A stretch of DNA of 64,000 bases from Hyalella azteca (lineage: Eukaryota > Arthropoda > Malacostraca > Amphipoda > Hyalellidae). Positions 22,560 through 34,672 of this stretch are shown here, in pieces. Position numbers and translations under genes: made by a program. The DNA lies in contig NW_025944920.1 in the NCBI RefSeq assembly GCF_000764305.2, forward strand, positions 124,001 through 188,000. The letters are read 5' to 3'. The notes under the pieces were generated by a model. That model was not told the DNA's origin. It was given only the letters and a program-made list of their open reading frames with translations, and made no database searches. The number at the start of each line of letters is the position of its first letter. Position 1 is the first letter of the stretch.

Positions 22560-25010
22560 ATGACGAACAAAAATTAATCAACGTAAAAATTTAAAAATAT
22601 GACGAATTATAGTATTAGATTAAGCAGTATCTGATATAATAAAACGGATTTAGAATAATAGAATATGCTTGTACATTTAGAATTAGAATGGAATTTTATT
22701 TAAAACAGACGAGTTCGCACCCATGGTGAAAAATCTCTTGACTTCCAGGACCTGTAATTTAAACTTCATTCCTTCCACTTGACTGGCAAACCTGGCATTT
22801 CGAAAATAGACCTTAACGTCTTGTAGATAAATTTAAGGCACGGCTGATTCAAAATTGAGCTCATTGTAAGCTTGGTTTCTCTGTTTCACGCACAAAACTG
22901 TTCTTATCGTTACTTGCCGACGTGTATTCGGCACATATGATCATTTAGATCAGAGGTATTTAAAATATTATATTTATATTTAGTGCCGAGTTCTAGAGAT
23001 ATTGTCCTTTTATTTAGCTCAGAGTTTTAGAGGCCATCCTCAAAGGTCTGCTCGCTGCGGCTTGCATTCGTTAGATGAAAGGTTTCATATAGTTTTCTTT
23101 TTTAAATGACCAAATTTCTTAAAATATGCATTAATTTCTATTCAACAGATGCAGTCAATGTACGAGAATCACTTTGTTGCTCAAATTTCAAATTAACAAA
23201 TGATTAGAAAGCAAAGAAGTTGACACAGAAATTCACCATATATTTTTAAAGGATAACATTTCGGAGTCCAGCTGCATGGTCGGTTAGACAAACCTAGAAA
23301 GTAAATACAATAATTTTGTTATCCAAAATTCAAAGTCAGAGACATTAAAATCTAAAATCTGGAACTGGAAAACAAAAGATCAATCAACCGAAAATAACGC
23401 AGTAAAACTGTCCTATCTGTTAACAATCTCAAGGGGATGGAAACTGAGGGCGGAATTCAAGCTAGGCTTCTGTTTGAAAATTTAAAGGGATTAAAAAATT
23501 AGAAGTAAAAAAAGACGGGTAGTAGAAGCTGAAATTTCGTAGTCGCTATCGGACAGCGGGACACCGCACTGCTCGGTCTGAATTTTGTTGCGCAATACCT
23601 TGTCATTTAATGGGTTCTCATCTTACCCGGTGAATACTCGAATTAAGAAATCTATGTTCAAACAATATAATGCGATTGCTATCGAATGTGATAATACAAA
23701 GGTAATTTACTATTCATTCCCATACTTCGGCCCAGCAGCATGTGAACCATGTCGAACGAGTTGAAAATTTTCTTCATAAAGTACTTTCCAAATGTCAATA
23801 TCAAGATATTGTAGGTGAAAAATTGCAAGATCAGCTCTTTTTCAGGTATAGAGATAGACACGTAGAGACTTAGATAGATAGAGACTCAATGCGATCGTCT
23901 CAATTTTACAAATGCAGTTGTGTGCAATGCGCATCAGCGTATGACGTAACGCAACTTTTAAGCGTGACGCACGCAAGCGCTTGCGTCACATCGCATAAAG
24001 GAAGGAGTAATCGAACAGGCAATTTGCTTTCACATCCTCCTGAGTCAGCAATTCGAATTCATGTCGAGCAGTGTGATGTCCTGGGGTCGCTCAGCGCCTT
24101 CACAATTTTAGCTTATATTACCGGTCTTTCTGACTTATGAATGTTAGAACCCCTTTTTAATTTCATACAGAAACGTAGCTTAAATTTTGCACTCAGTTTC
24201 AACTCCCATGAGATTGTCAACAAATATGCCAGTTTTTCTTATTTTTGGTTGATTTGTCGTTTGTTTGTCAATTTCACGTTTTATTGTCTGACTGCGAATT
24301 TTGGATTATAAAAGGATTGTATATGTACTTTCTATCTAGGTTATTTGAACTGACGATGGAGCTGGAGTCCGAAAGGTCCTCTCTCCTCTGATATTGAAAT
24401 ATGGTGAATTTCTGTACCATCTTTTTTGTTTTTAAATTCCATGCAGTCAATGTTTCTAGATGTGTAAGTGTGGCCACGGTTTCTGATAGTCGTTCATGAG
24501 ACATACACCCATGATACGCGTCTGAACATGAACCCGTACATTTGTTATATGTCGTCACCTACATTTCAACATCAACTATGGGGCCACTTTGATAATATTG
24601 AGATATATATTAATATATTCGTATTGAAGACCGGAAAATCGTTAAATTTAATCCATTTTACTACACTACAGTCCTTATGGGTAAGCTTGGAAACTTGTTA
24701 TGAGTGAAAGAGAATAAGTAAACATGCTTGATGGGACATGAAGACTTCTATACCTATAATGAGTAGCAATCTTGGTAATTGGCTATTGCCATGTATATCC
24801 ATCATGGAGCCTATGCCATTACTCGGGCTCATCATATATCCTAAATATGAAACATTATTAGGCCGAGGATAGACATTTTTCAGGCCTTTAAAGGCTAACA
24901 TGAACATTTATGCAGGAAAAGGCTGACATTTTCAGGCGATGAAATGTTAAAAATTTGAGATGTGTCGCGGTAAAATTTGGCAAAACTGCGCTGACATGTC
25001 ATAATTTTCA
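22560..25010. other. No gene recognised between the duplicated blocks
   Basis: Unstructured AT-rich sequence; no first exon for the DUF1917-like relic at 25016 was found here. Confidence 0.45.
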
Positions 25011-25015
25011 GATCG

Positions 25016-25440
25016 GGCAAAAGGACGGAACCCCCCATAGAAGTGCCGTCGCGGATGTGGAATCGCCAGTGGGTCACTGAAGTGGTGGGAGATTACATTG
25101 AGGATCCTGCAGTTCTTGAAGATTATGCGAGATGGATTCATCCATCTCGCACCACATTCATCATTATGCGCACTAGCGTCTCATTCATCCATGTTTCATC
25201 CATACCTCACTCGTGTTTCATTCATCCATGTTTCATCCATACCTCACTAGCACTTCATTCATCCATGTTTCATTCATACCTCACTAGCGTTTACTATTAC
25301 CTCACTATTACCTCACTATTATTGGGAACCCCTCATGACTCAGCATGGGTCAGAGCATGCCGCCTCTGCCGCAGCGGTGAACTGGAAGACGTCGCGTACA
25401 TGCAAAGTACGCGAAATACTCCGGTAAAGTTAGTCGTTTT
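25016..25440 (+). pseudogene. Second-exon relic of DUF1917/BLES03-like gene (copy 6), interrupted by a minisatellite and cut by a transposon
   Basis: After an AATTTTCAG acceptor near 25015, the frame reads the domain B start (TEPPIEVPSRMW, VVGDYIEDPAVLEDYARW). About 190 bp of minisatellite then replaces the usual TMQFP segment. Domain B resumes at GTPHDSAWVRACRLCRSGELEDVAYMQ and ends at about 25432 in mariner-type sequence. The inserted stretch keeps the frame open, so a 133-residue chimeric frame survives, but with no first exon and no 3' half this is taken as a relic. Confidence 0.72.
25133..25322. repeat. Minisatellite with about 27-30 bp CATCCATGTTTCATCCATACCTCACTAG units, degenerate
   Basis: Three or more imperfect units of TTTCATTCATCCATG and CATACCTCACTAGC lie inside DUF1917-like copy 6. 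The stretch replaces about 18 bp of coding sequence present in the other copies. Confidence 0.7.
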
Positions 25441-25995
25441 TTGAAGTTCAGTAATTCACTGAAGCATTCGGACGGGTATGCTAGTGATGACTTGGCGTAT
25501 ATTGCTCTTCAAATGGGGGACAGTCATTGCAAACAATTGATTTAAGATAACCCATAAAACAATTACACGGAACCAAATCGATTGATCTGGCCAGCCAAAG
25601 AAGGCCACCTCTCAAGGAGATGAGGCGATCTGCAAAATGTTGTCATTGAACATCCCGCTGTGTGGGCCGTGGCTCCATCCTGTTGATACCAGACATCGAT
25701 GACATTAAAAATGACGTCAATCATTTGCGTGTACGGAGCTGCCATCACAGTAACTACGCGTTCTTTTTCTTTAAGGAAATAAGGGCTAATTATGCCGTAT
25801 TTTTACACCGCATACCGCAAAGTTTACTAGTACTCAAGGAAGTGGCCACTGATGAAGTTCACGCGGATTGTTATCACTCTAATAAGGCAAAGTCACCCAT
25901 GACTTTGTCTATCATATTAATTGCTTCACGCTCTTTTCCTGCAACATCTGGCTGATGGTGCGAAATACAAAACAGGAAGTTTCAGTGAATCACCT
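25432..25995 (-). mobile_element. Truncated copy of the same Tc1/mariner-type transposon
   Basis: Matches the right part of the element at 9281-10460 and continues into identical flanking DNA, so it was duplicated together with the intron. The minus strand retains WYQQDGATAHTA, a DDE-domain motif. It starts abruptly within DUF1917-like copy 6. Confidence 0.75.
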
Positions 25996-26248
25996 TTCAT
26001 GTGCAGATGTGTACAGGAACGACACTTACCGAAGCAATCATGTTTTACATTTTCCAGATCTAGCATTGGCTAAAACTTGCCAATCATTCAAGAGCTTGAA
26101 GTAGCAGTTGTAAATTTATCAAAAAGCCCCCCTGAATAGGCCAACAGGTGGGAGTTAGCAAAGAGCCCAAATTTTCTTTCAAGTGACAGTTTTGTCGCGA
26201 CCCGCATCTCTTAAAATTTGTCAAGTTGATATCTGCCATAATTTTCAG

Positions 26249-26673
26249 ATCAGGCAAGTGCAAGGAGCCCCCATAGAAGTCCCATCGCAGGTGTGTACTC
26301 GTGAGTTGATCCATGAATAGTGGGGGATTACATAACGGATCCTGTAGACATTAGTAACTATTGCAGATGGACAATGGAGTTCCCTACATTAACCCCGCAT
26401 GACTATGCATGGGTCAGTGCATGCCGCCTCCACCGCAGTGGAGAACTTGACGATGTTGTCTACATTCAAACAACCACTGTCAAATCTTCTCTGTCTAAAA
26501 ATGGAGTGATACTTTTCTTATCACGAGACAACCTTTCGCCGTCAAAACTGCAGCAATGTGGTAACAATCTTGTGCAAAAACTCAATTATTCGTCGATGGA
26601 CGGGGAGCTTTGTGCGTCGCAGAATATTGGTCGAGCCTGCGTGGTACTGTGTCGGGTGCCTGCTCTTCAATAG
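26249..26673 (+). pseudogene. Second-exon relic of DUF1917/BLES03-like gene (copy 5), frameshifted
   Basis: The acceptor TTTTCAG and the domain B body (VDISNYCRWTMEFP, AWVSACRL, SLSKNGVILF, VVLCRVPAL) match exon 2 of copy 1 closely. There is a 1-bp loss in the C run near 26270 and another 1-bp deletion near 26319 that brings TAG into frame. The final codons change to an earlier TAG. No first exon is present upstream; the preceding sequence is the intron end and a truncated mariner-type element, as in copy 1. Confidence 0.75.
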
Positions 26674-26692
26674 TAAATTAAATCCTAACAAA

Positions 26693-27095
26693 GGGAACGC
26701 AGCCGTGCACCACCAATTTTGTGCACCAATAAGCCCTGAATCGAACGCCTTGCATCTCTCCGGACATCCACCAATCAGCCGTGCACCTCTCGGCTTTGAC
26801 CTCTTCCGGCCTTGACCACCACCTGCCGTGCACCACCAGGCCGCGGATCGAATCTGACTTCCGGGCATCGTTAAATTACGTAATTTTGCGTTCACCGCAT
26901 CTGAGGTTAGGTTTCAGATAGCACAGTTCTGTTCCAAAATTTATCGTCCAGCGACAAGTGGCCGTTCGACCGAGGGCTGGTTCGACCCACGGCCTAGATA
27001 CGGACGGCTTGAAGTGTTGAAGGCTACGTTCCGGAAGGCAAGAATCATGATAGTCCATTACATCCAGGGCAGTGGTGGTCTTCGGCAGGCGACCC
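26693..27095. mobile_element. Unclassified transposon, short form, 8-9 bp target duplication
   Basis: The same termini as 20135-21377 with the internal portion missing, flanked by CTAACAAA. The matching place after copy 1 exon 2 (about 11163-11180) is an empty site, so the insertion followed the segmental duplication. Confidence 0.72.
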
Positions 27096-29195
27096 CTAAC
27101 AAAACTGCACCGCGCCGCTAGCCCACACACGGGCACTCATGCTCTGTTAGACATCATTGCTGAAACATGGTTATCGGGAACATTATACACCTATTTTTAT
27201 AGAAATACGTCCCACGAATTTGTGCACTTGCGTTGGTATTGCTCACATTACATACCCAGTGAAAATTCATATATCTTACGAAAAGAAATTGTGTCACAAA
27301 AGAAAATTGTGTAAAAAATATTCCAAACGTGACTAGGACTAGCTAGACACTAGGATATGACGGCACATTGTACCGATTAATTGTGAAGCCAATTAAAAAA
27401 AATATTGGAATAATTTTACCTGTTTTAATAAGTTAAATTCATTACGCAATTCTCCCGTATTCCTCATGAGTTGCACGAGAAGTTAAGCGGTAACTAAAAG
27501 TGATTATTGAAGGACTTAGGTGTTAGTCGGTTTTACATCATTTAAAAGAATATTAAATTAAAAGCTCTCTGAACTTTGTACTCTTTTTTGTTGTCATTTG
27601 TCGCGTGGAGATTTGATAGGAAGTAGCAAAGGAAATTATGTATAGTCAGCAAGACGCTTCATGCAGAACTTGTCGCATTGATGTAATTAGATGACCAAAT
27701 GTGGCGCTAAAATCATAAGTTAGACTCGAGTTTGTTACTTTTATGCACTTTCATTGCCTTTATCAATCCACCAATCGATTAATTTTATCTCCCAGTGCCT
27801 CACGCATTTGTTTGTATTGGTCCTTATCAGCGACAACTATTGGCGGTCTATTGCCTAGCAGACATTCTGTACTAAGTCAATCTTATAAGTTCTAGGGAAA
27901 AATAACTTCAAATGGAAACAGAGAGGATATATTAGATCCCAACAACTGAAAGAAAACACTCGCTCCAGTTATCGAAATGAATGGACATATCGAGTGAAGC
28001 AGAAGTTTTCCTAATAATACAATTTAACCTAGTCACTTTGGCATAGCAGTAATAATCGCTATCAGAACTTTCCAATATAAAAAGAGGACCGCTTTAGCAA
28101 CGCGCAAATTTCTAAAGGTTTTACGTCAGATACGATCAGGAGTGCCGGTAGGAGGACGATCAGTTGCACGATTGCTCATAAGCTGCACGGCTGGCCTAAC
28201 ATATCGAAGCACCGTGGTGCAGTCGTCCGCGCTGGATTGGTGCCAGTTTGTCAGGTACCTACTTCGTTTTGTATCTTCTCAAGACATCACCAAGCCATCA
28301 TTGCGTTATGGCTTGTAACAGACCTCCCTCTGTCTGCAAACACTTCTCCCAAGGTACTCTCCCAATCCTCTCATGCAAGCGGTACGACTGAGAATAGCAT
28401 GAAAGAGCAGGACTAGCTTAGAATGTTCGGAAAATTGGTGAAAGAAATGAAGTAAAAAGTCGATATGAAAAAGTAACTTGTAGCATTATTTGATTTCAAT
28501 TAGGTGCTCAGTTGAGGAGCGGTCAATTCGTCAGTGCTTTAGTCAGTTTAGTGGGTTCGCGCGGAGTGAGGAGTTATTGTTAGTGATGCGGTTCTATATT
28601 CGCATCATTTGTCTTATAATTTCCTTTGCGAGAAATGTTTGTGCGTGATCTCGATATTGTCATGCGTTTCACGTTGTTTGTACTTTTTATAGTTTTTATG
28701 TGAATTTTAATTATGGCGGCATTGAGGATATTGGTTATGATGGAGGGCTCGCTAGAAACTTAGATGTTGGGAATCAATCGTCATGGATTAAGTAAAATAC
28801 ATGTCAATCGTATTAAATGAAAGGATTAATTTTAGAAAGGTAGATTTGATAGATTTACTGTTAGATTTTGACAAATTTAGATTTTCTACTACAATTGTTG
28901 CTCCTATATAATGTTGGAAAACTTACTCATGGCTTTCATTATATTTGGGTGTTGTCGGGCTTTTGAGCAGAAACTGAGGAACTCATCTGCTCACCCGGCT
29001 AGTTCAAGAAAGAGCATTGATTTTCGGTTTATGCCCTGCCAACTCATTCTCGATCACGCACTCTCGATATTGTGGATACGTTTTTAAACCGATGCTGAAA
29101 CAAATTTTGATGCCTTAGGCACATTTTGTTGGCTTTACGTTGAGCAGAATTTACGGATCACAGTGTGTGTTCCTTGGGCTTTGAAGAAATTACAC

Positions 29196-29607
29196 GATCA
29201 ATCGCGGGAGTTCTGTTCTGACCGCTGAAGCGGAAGGTGTGCTGTGCTGAGCTCCCATGACGAAAGCCGGCTTCAGCCGGCTGCCACGTCATCGTTCTCA
29301 AATTTTAAGTGCCCGTGGATGCTGTACATTGCTGTCTCGCTCCGAGGCGTTGAGCCGGCGAAGGAGCTACTTGCTATAGACAAATACCTAGCAATGCCCA
29401 CTGCAAAATGCAGTACCCAATTCTGCAGTCATTCAGCCGTCAAGAAACATGGACAACTCTTCAGAACACCTAAATTTGTTGCTGAACCTAATTTTTCCTT
29501 ACTAACACCGTAATTTCCTTAAACCGTCCTGTCATGGGGCCACATTGAACTAGTATTCAGAGGCTCCCATAAACTTTAAAATAAAAAAAAAAAGATCAAT
29601 CGCGGAA
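29196..29607 (+). mobile_element. Retroposed insert with poly(A) and about 14-bp target duplications
   Basis: GATCAATCGCGG(G/A)A flanks both sides (29196-29209 and 29594-29607, one mismatch). The insert ends in ATAAAAAAAAAAAA. It contains an 89-codon frame at 29244-29513 with no recognised domain. It could be a SINE or the processed copy of a cellular mRNA. Confidence 0.65.
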
Positions 29608-30443
29608 ATTACCCTCCGCGACTTTAGAGCTGCTTTGCTGTCACGCGTTGAAATCATAATCGTCAAGAATGATCCACACACGCTCGGCATTGCAATTTTC
29701 TGGACAAGTTAGGCATATGGCATAGATTAGGTAGAAATCCACGATATAGGAAAGTCACTGGAGTAGAACTTTATGTAATATAATAATTTCTGTGCAGAGG
29801 CCACGATTTAAGTTATATAGTTATAATTTAATATAATATGGTTAATGTAATTAAGTTATATTTAAGTTATAATATAGTCATTTCGCCAGTTTTAAACAGC
29901 AGCGTTGAATACGGATGAACGTTGTTGATTTTGAGTGACATCGTGAGATCCTACATTATGAAACTTTTTTTTTCTAATTCTATCAAATCTAACCACATTC
30001 GATCAGATTGTTCAACTTGCTGGTTGATTCACGGATGCTACAGACGGCATTTGTGATACTTACCGACAGAGGTGGGCAGTAGCGCGCTACATGTAGCGGC
30101 CGCTACATTTTCAGAAGCGGTAGCGGTAGCGGCGCTACATTTAAAGCAATTTAGCGGTAGCGGTAGCGCCCGCTACATATTTAAGTAGCGATACGAGGTT
30201 TTGCCGCTACAGCGCTACTGCTACATTTATAGATAAAGCCTTTAGATTTTACTTAATAGTATTCAATATTATTTAAAAGCCAGCATGATACATACATAAC
30301 ATAAATTACAGAATAAAACTGTACGAAAAATTTCAGTGTAATGTTGTCAACCTCAGCCTGTTACTACTGTCAACATGTTAGTTGTTACTTGTTAAGTTGT
30401 TACCAGTTACCACTTACAGATATTTTTTCACGTTTCAGTTTGC

Positions 30444-30784
30444 TTACAGTTATTTTTATGTTTCACCTTCCCTACATGGATGTCTACTTTAATCTACCAA
30501 TCTCAAAAATAATCCACATATATATACAAATAAAAGACCGATTTTTAGCGCATTTTCTCATTTATGGAAAAAATGCACTATTGGGCTCGCCATGTCCGTC
30601 CGTTCGTCCGTCCGTCTGTCCGTCCGTGACTTCACGTTTTCGTCGACGAGAAAATGCGCTTTCTGTCACTCACTGCAGTGAGTACTGAGTTATATTTTGT
30701 ATATGTATATGTATATAATTTTTGAGATTGGTAGATTAAAGTAGACATCCATGTAGGGAAGGTAAAATATAAAAATAACTGTAA
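30444..30784. repeat. Long palindrome with (TCCG)n repeat at its centre
   Basis: Arms of about 80 bp (TTACAGTTATTTTTAT..CCTACATGGATGTC and its complement) flank the dispersed repeat at 30542-30697. Confidence 0.75.
30542..30697 (+). repeat. Dispersed (TCCG)n-containing repeat, copy 1
   Basis: TTTAGCGCATTTTCTCATTT, then GCACTATTG, a CCATGTCCGTCCG run, GTCGACGAGAAAATGCGCT, CACTCACTGCAGTGAGTACT and GAGTTATATTTT. Both ends contain complementary GCGCATTTTCTC segments. Confidence 0.8.
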
Positions 30785-32192
30785 CATATATTTACTGTAT
30801 CTAACCCGTACTAGTTCGGTTAGGTTAATTGCAATAAAGTTGCATTGATATGTATGGAACAATAAGGACCTAAATTAAAGCAAAGTCATTTAAATTCCTC
30901 TTATGAAACCATACGTAACCCTAACATTTAGTTATTTACCCTTTTGATACTTCAAATCTTTATACGCCATCCAGGTGTGACTATCTCTTTCCGAACGCGT
31001 TTTGTTGCTCGTTCAATTCTTTGTTCCATCGCTCAGCCTTTCAGTCAGACCTCCCAGAGCTGGGTGTTTCCACCCAGATCTGTTTTTTCGCCGTCACCTG
31101 GATGTCTGGGTGTATTTTTTCGTTTTAAATGGCCAAATCTGTTTTTTTTTTTCGTTAAGTTAATTTTATCTAATAATATAATGGAAATATTCTCAATGTC
31201 TTAAATTTGATTATGCAGTCAACACACAGCGAATGGAGCAACGCACTAACCATCAGACTATATTTTCCCTAGCTGACAGACGATAGTGGTATTGTACGAG
31301 ATCATTACCAGTTTTGAACGCGTTCATTACCAGTCAAAGCAAAGGCTTACGATTTCTCAGCGCACAGTGCACACTGCACAATACCGCGCTCGCTGTTGAC
31401 ACGTGACAAGTTCTAGTTATGTCGTCACAGTCGTGCGTTACGTTGAGCTTACTGTTGCTTTTGTGCCTATCGGTGCTGTTAAATTACCATATAGTGAACA
31501 GTGAAAGCCCAAAAATGGCAAGTCCTCCGAGAAAAGTAGCTAAAAGTTGGTAAGAACATTAGAGTTATTTCAGCAGAGAAGAGGCAGTTCAATCCACAAG
31601 AGCTTCAGCTAATGATCCAAGTGAAAAATCATTACATAAGCAACCAAACGCTTTGAATTCGGGTGGACGTTGCATGAGAGTTATCCTTGCTTCCAATCTT
31701 GAAAAATTACGTTAGATTTAAGACGGTTTGTTTGAATTTCTTAGTTGCGTTGTGCTTGCAAATCAACAAATGATTCCCAATTCCCATTAGAAGAAGATGG
31801 CAGTGTTGCAAATTTACAAATATTAGATCACGCTGCCTCAAGAGATGTCACCAATCTGCCAGTTTTATAGTGAACGTAGCAAAGAATTTCCCCCATCTTG
31901 TTCCTTAGAATGTTCTAAACCAACTCGATGATGAATGGAGGCCCTTTCGACAGTTTAACGATGTATCTCTGATTTGCACTTCAGTCCCTGGCTTCTGGCA
32001 TTTACTGCGTAACATTAAATACGGGATGAATCAACCAAAGTTTGAAACTCTGTCTAGTTTTATGACAAGGTCTCCGAAACGTTTTCTATAAAGATATGAA
32101 TTTTTGTTGACTATTATTTGCTTTCAAATTCTTAGTAGATAGCTGGCTGTGGTCTAGTAAGGTTGATTGTGTACGCTGGTCCGGCACACCAA

Positions 32193-32444
32193 ATGTCGAC
32201 TAACACCACTCTCGTTTGGTGTCACTCTCTAGTAGAGAGCCTAATTGATCTTTATAGAAAAAATGAATGCCTATGGAGTGTTTGGTCAAAGGAGTACAAA
32301 AATCGAAATGCGAAGGAACAAACTATGGTAAAAATAGTTGGAGCTTTAAGAAACTTGTGTGTAGAAGTCACCATTGCTGAAAGTCACCATTGCTACTGTT
32401 CAAAGCGCGCGGTCTCGAGCTATCGCTTTACGAGCGTAGTGTGA
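32193..32444 (+). pseudogene. MADF-domain fragment, probably transposon-derived
   Basis: The frame has SLIDLYRKNECLW, then SKEYKNRNAKEQTMVKIV, the pattern of a MADF (Myb/SANT-like) DNA-binding domain. It is short, lacks a partner nuclease and is followed by two TAGTGTGAACGG motifs (near 32435 and 32503) like transposon subterminal repeats. PIF/Harbinger elements often encode such proteins. Confidence 0.5.
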
Positions 32445-32549
32445 ACGGTTGTGCGCGGTGAGGCACTGCAGCAAACGACTCAAAGCGCATGTCGTTGCCG
32501 CTAGTGTGAACGGCGCAGCTAACAGCCTGTCTGTGCGTGCTCTAGTTTT

Positions 32550-32960
32550 TGCGCATAGCAATTTCAAAAATATATAAAATGAACAATTTTTAACAATATG
32601 TACAAAGATTTGTATAAATTAAATCTGTATCGATAGATCACTATTCTCGTTAATTACAAAGTGTTTGCACTCGTTTGAAAGCTACAAACAAGACGTGTTC
32701 AACAAAGCTACTACCATAGATGTACATGCAATAATTTTTGCGTAAGGCAGTTTTGAACTTTTATAAAATGACCATTTTATAACAATATTTACAAATTTTC
32801 ATTTGAAAAATAATATTTATAGATCATTATTTGCGTTAATTGCAAAGTGTTTGCACTCGCTTGAAAGCTATAAACATGACGCGTTCAGCAAAGCTACTAC
32901 CATGGATGTACAATGTACATGCAATAATTTTTGCGTAATGCAGTTTTAAACTTATGTAAA
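32550..32960. repeat. Tandem duplication of about 195 bp
   Basis: Two diverged units share CAAAGTGTTTGCACTCG, GTTCA(A/G)CAAAGCTACTACCAT and ATGCAATAATTTTTGCGTAA. Confidence 0.75.
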
Positions 32961-33304
32961 ATGAACAGGTATTTTATTTATATTTATATAATGTCCCATT
33001 AATAGCTTATTGTTCACGTTAAAACAAGAATTAGTCTAAAGACGCGTGCTGTTAACCTAAATGCAAATATGAAATAATTGGCAATCGGAAAGCTTGGGCT
33101 ACAATATCAAGGCATACTCTTCTCTTATTTTTGGCATATGCTTCTATTTTCAATACATTTTATCTTATTTGGCTCACTTGACAAATTTAAAAATCCAAAA
33201 AACGTCATCTGAAAAACTTAATAACTCCTGCAGTATTCAAGCTACAGCAATCAAAGACATACCATTCGATTCGTAAATACCATACCTAACGACTTTAGGA
33301 GCCT

Positions 33305-33457
33305 TTTTTTAGCGTATTTTCTCATTTATGGAAAAAAGGCGCTATTGTACTCGTCGTGTTCGACCGTCCGTCTGTCCGTGGCTTCACGTTTTCGTCGATT
33401 TTGAGAAAATGCGCTATCTGTCACTCACTGCAGTGAGCACTGAGTTATATTTTTTTG
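33305..33457 (+). repeat. Dispersed (TCCG)n-containing repeat, copy 2
   Basis: Same order of motifs as 30542-30697, with fewer TCCG units. Confidence 0.8.
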
Positions 33458-33469
33458 AATTTGTGCATG

Positions 33470-34660
33470 GTTTGACTTATTTATGGGAGGAGTGGGGGTG
33501 GGGGAGTTAGGAAATGTGGAAAAAAGGAAAAACGCGCATAAAAGAAAATCAATGAGGGAAATCGAAAATCGGTACTCTAGGGCCGCTAGATAATTTTGTT
33601 GCGAATTGAATAAAATGTGTCTCGATATTGTAGCATGTGATTTGCAAAAGTTATTAACTTTTTAAAGTACCCCAATTTTCGCCGTTTTCTATTAATTTCG
33701 CTTTTTATTTAATTTTTCCGAAAAAAAATCACACGAACAAAAAAGTTATCGCTTTCTGTTTACATATGTGTACCAAGTTTCAAAACCCTAAATAAGTTTT
33801 TTTTTACCGTAGCGGTCCCCTTGAAACTGAGACAGTGACAGATAGGTAGATTATTATCACGACAGTTTCTTACGAGGAAGCAACAGAATTGCTACACACT
33901 GAATTGAGGATGCAACATAATTGCTACAAAAAACAGAGAACATCAATTTAGCAGCAGCCAAGAATTATAATTCCATCAGAAGTAAGTAAAATTGCAATGT
34001 TTTTGATGAAATTTGTCGTCTAGTTTTTTTTACAGAATCTGAGTTTTTTTTACTGAGTAACTATCTAAGTTTTTCTCAAATTACTGGCTGGGAGCCCTGC
34101 TTTTAGTGGGGCCTTATAGTTGGGCATCATGTCAATAATTAAGCCCCTGCCGGGTCGTGGTATGCGTTTGTTCGCAGGTCGGTGTTTACCTTTAATTGCG
34201 AATTGAGTTTAATTATTTAGTAATTAGTTTCATTACTACAAGCTTTTGATTATAAAAAATTTGAACTTATTTAAATTTGTTGGCAAATTAATCAACAAAT
34301 AGTCTCTGCAGCTAACTGAATTCTGAATAGTAAAGTTTATTGGATCTTTCCGGTAAATGTAACATATGTTATTTCGTTTTGTAATCGTAGCGCCTTCAAA
34401 ATGATTTGTACTGCTGTAATTGTACTATTAACATTTTAAAAATATCACTTCTACCCCTATTTGTTGCGGCTTCTCACCATTCGGGTTTCCAGATAATGCG
34501 CATGCACTTTTTGGGTCAAATTGGGTGGAGTGGATTGGTGTGGCTGAAGAGGAAAGCCATTCCAGTACCTCTTTTCGGAAATTTTAGAACCTTGAAGTCT
34601 CGGAATATTATAAATATTTTTTTGAAACTACGCAAAACCTCTGGTTGACGCCTCTTCTAC
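33470..34660. other. No gene recognised
   Basis: AT-rich non-coding sequence without repeats I could place. Confidence 0.4.
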
Positions 34661-34672
34661 ATCAGTGGTTCC

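Larger units (their letters stand above)
25440..30058. repeat. Segmental duplication, unit B1 (pairs with 9470-13135)
   Basis: Matches unit A1, with extra insertions at 26693-27095 and 29196-29607 and further unmatched sequence around 28000-29700. Confidence 0.75.
30067..32093 (+). mobile_element. hAT-like transposon remnant
   Basis: Starts CAGAGGTGGGCAGTAGCG with many TAGCGG/CCGCTA subterminal motifs, typical of hAT ends. A block at about 31908-32093 reads LNQLDDEWRPFRQF, then VPGFWHLL and FETLSSFMT, resembling the hAT transposase C-terminal dimerisation domain. Joining these into one element is inference; the right terminus was not found, and a palindrome and another repeat lie between. 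Confidence 0.5.

Noticed and set aside
24274..24558. 94-codon minus-strand frame
   Set aside because: Low-complexity and unsupported by motifs or splice context; probably chance.
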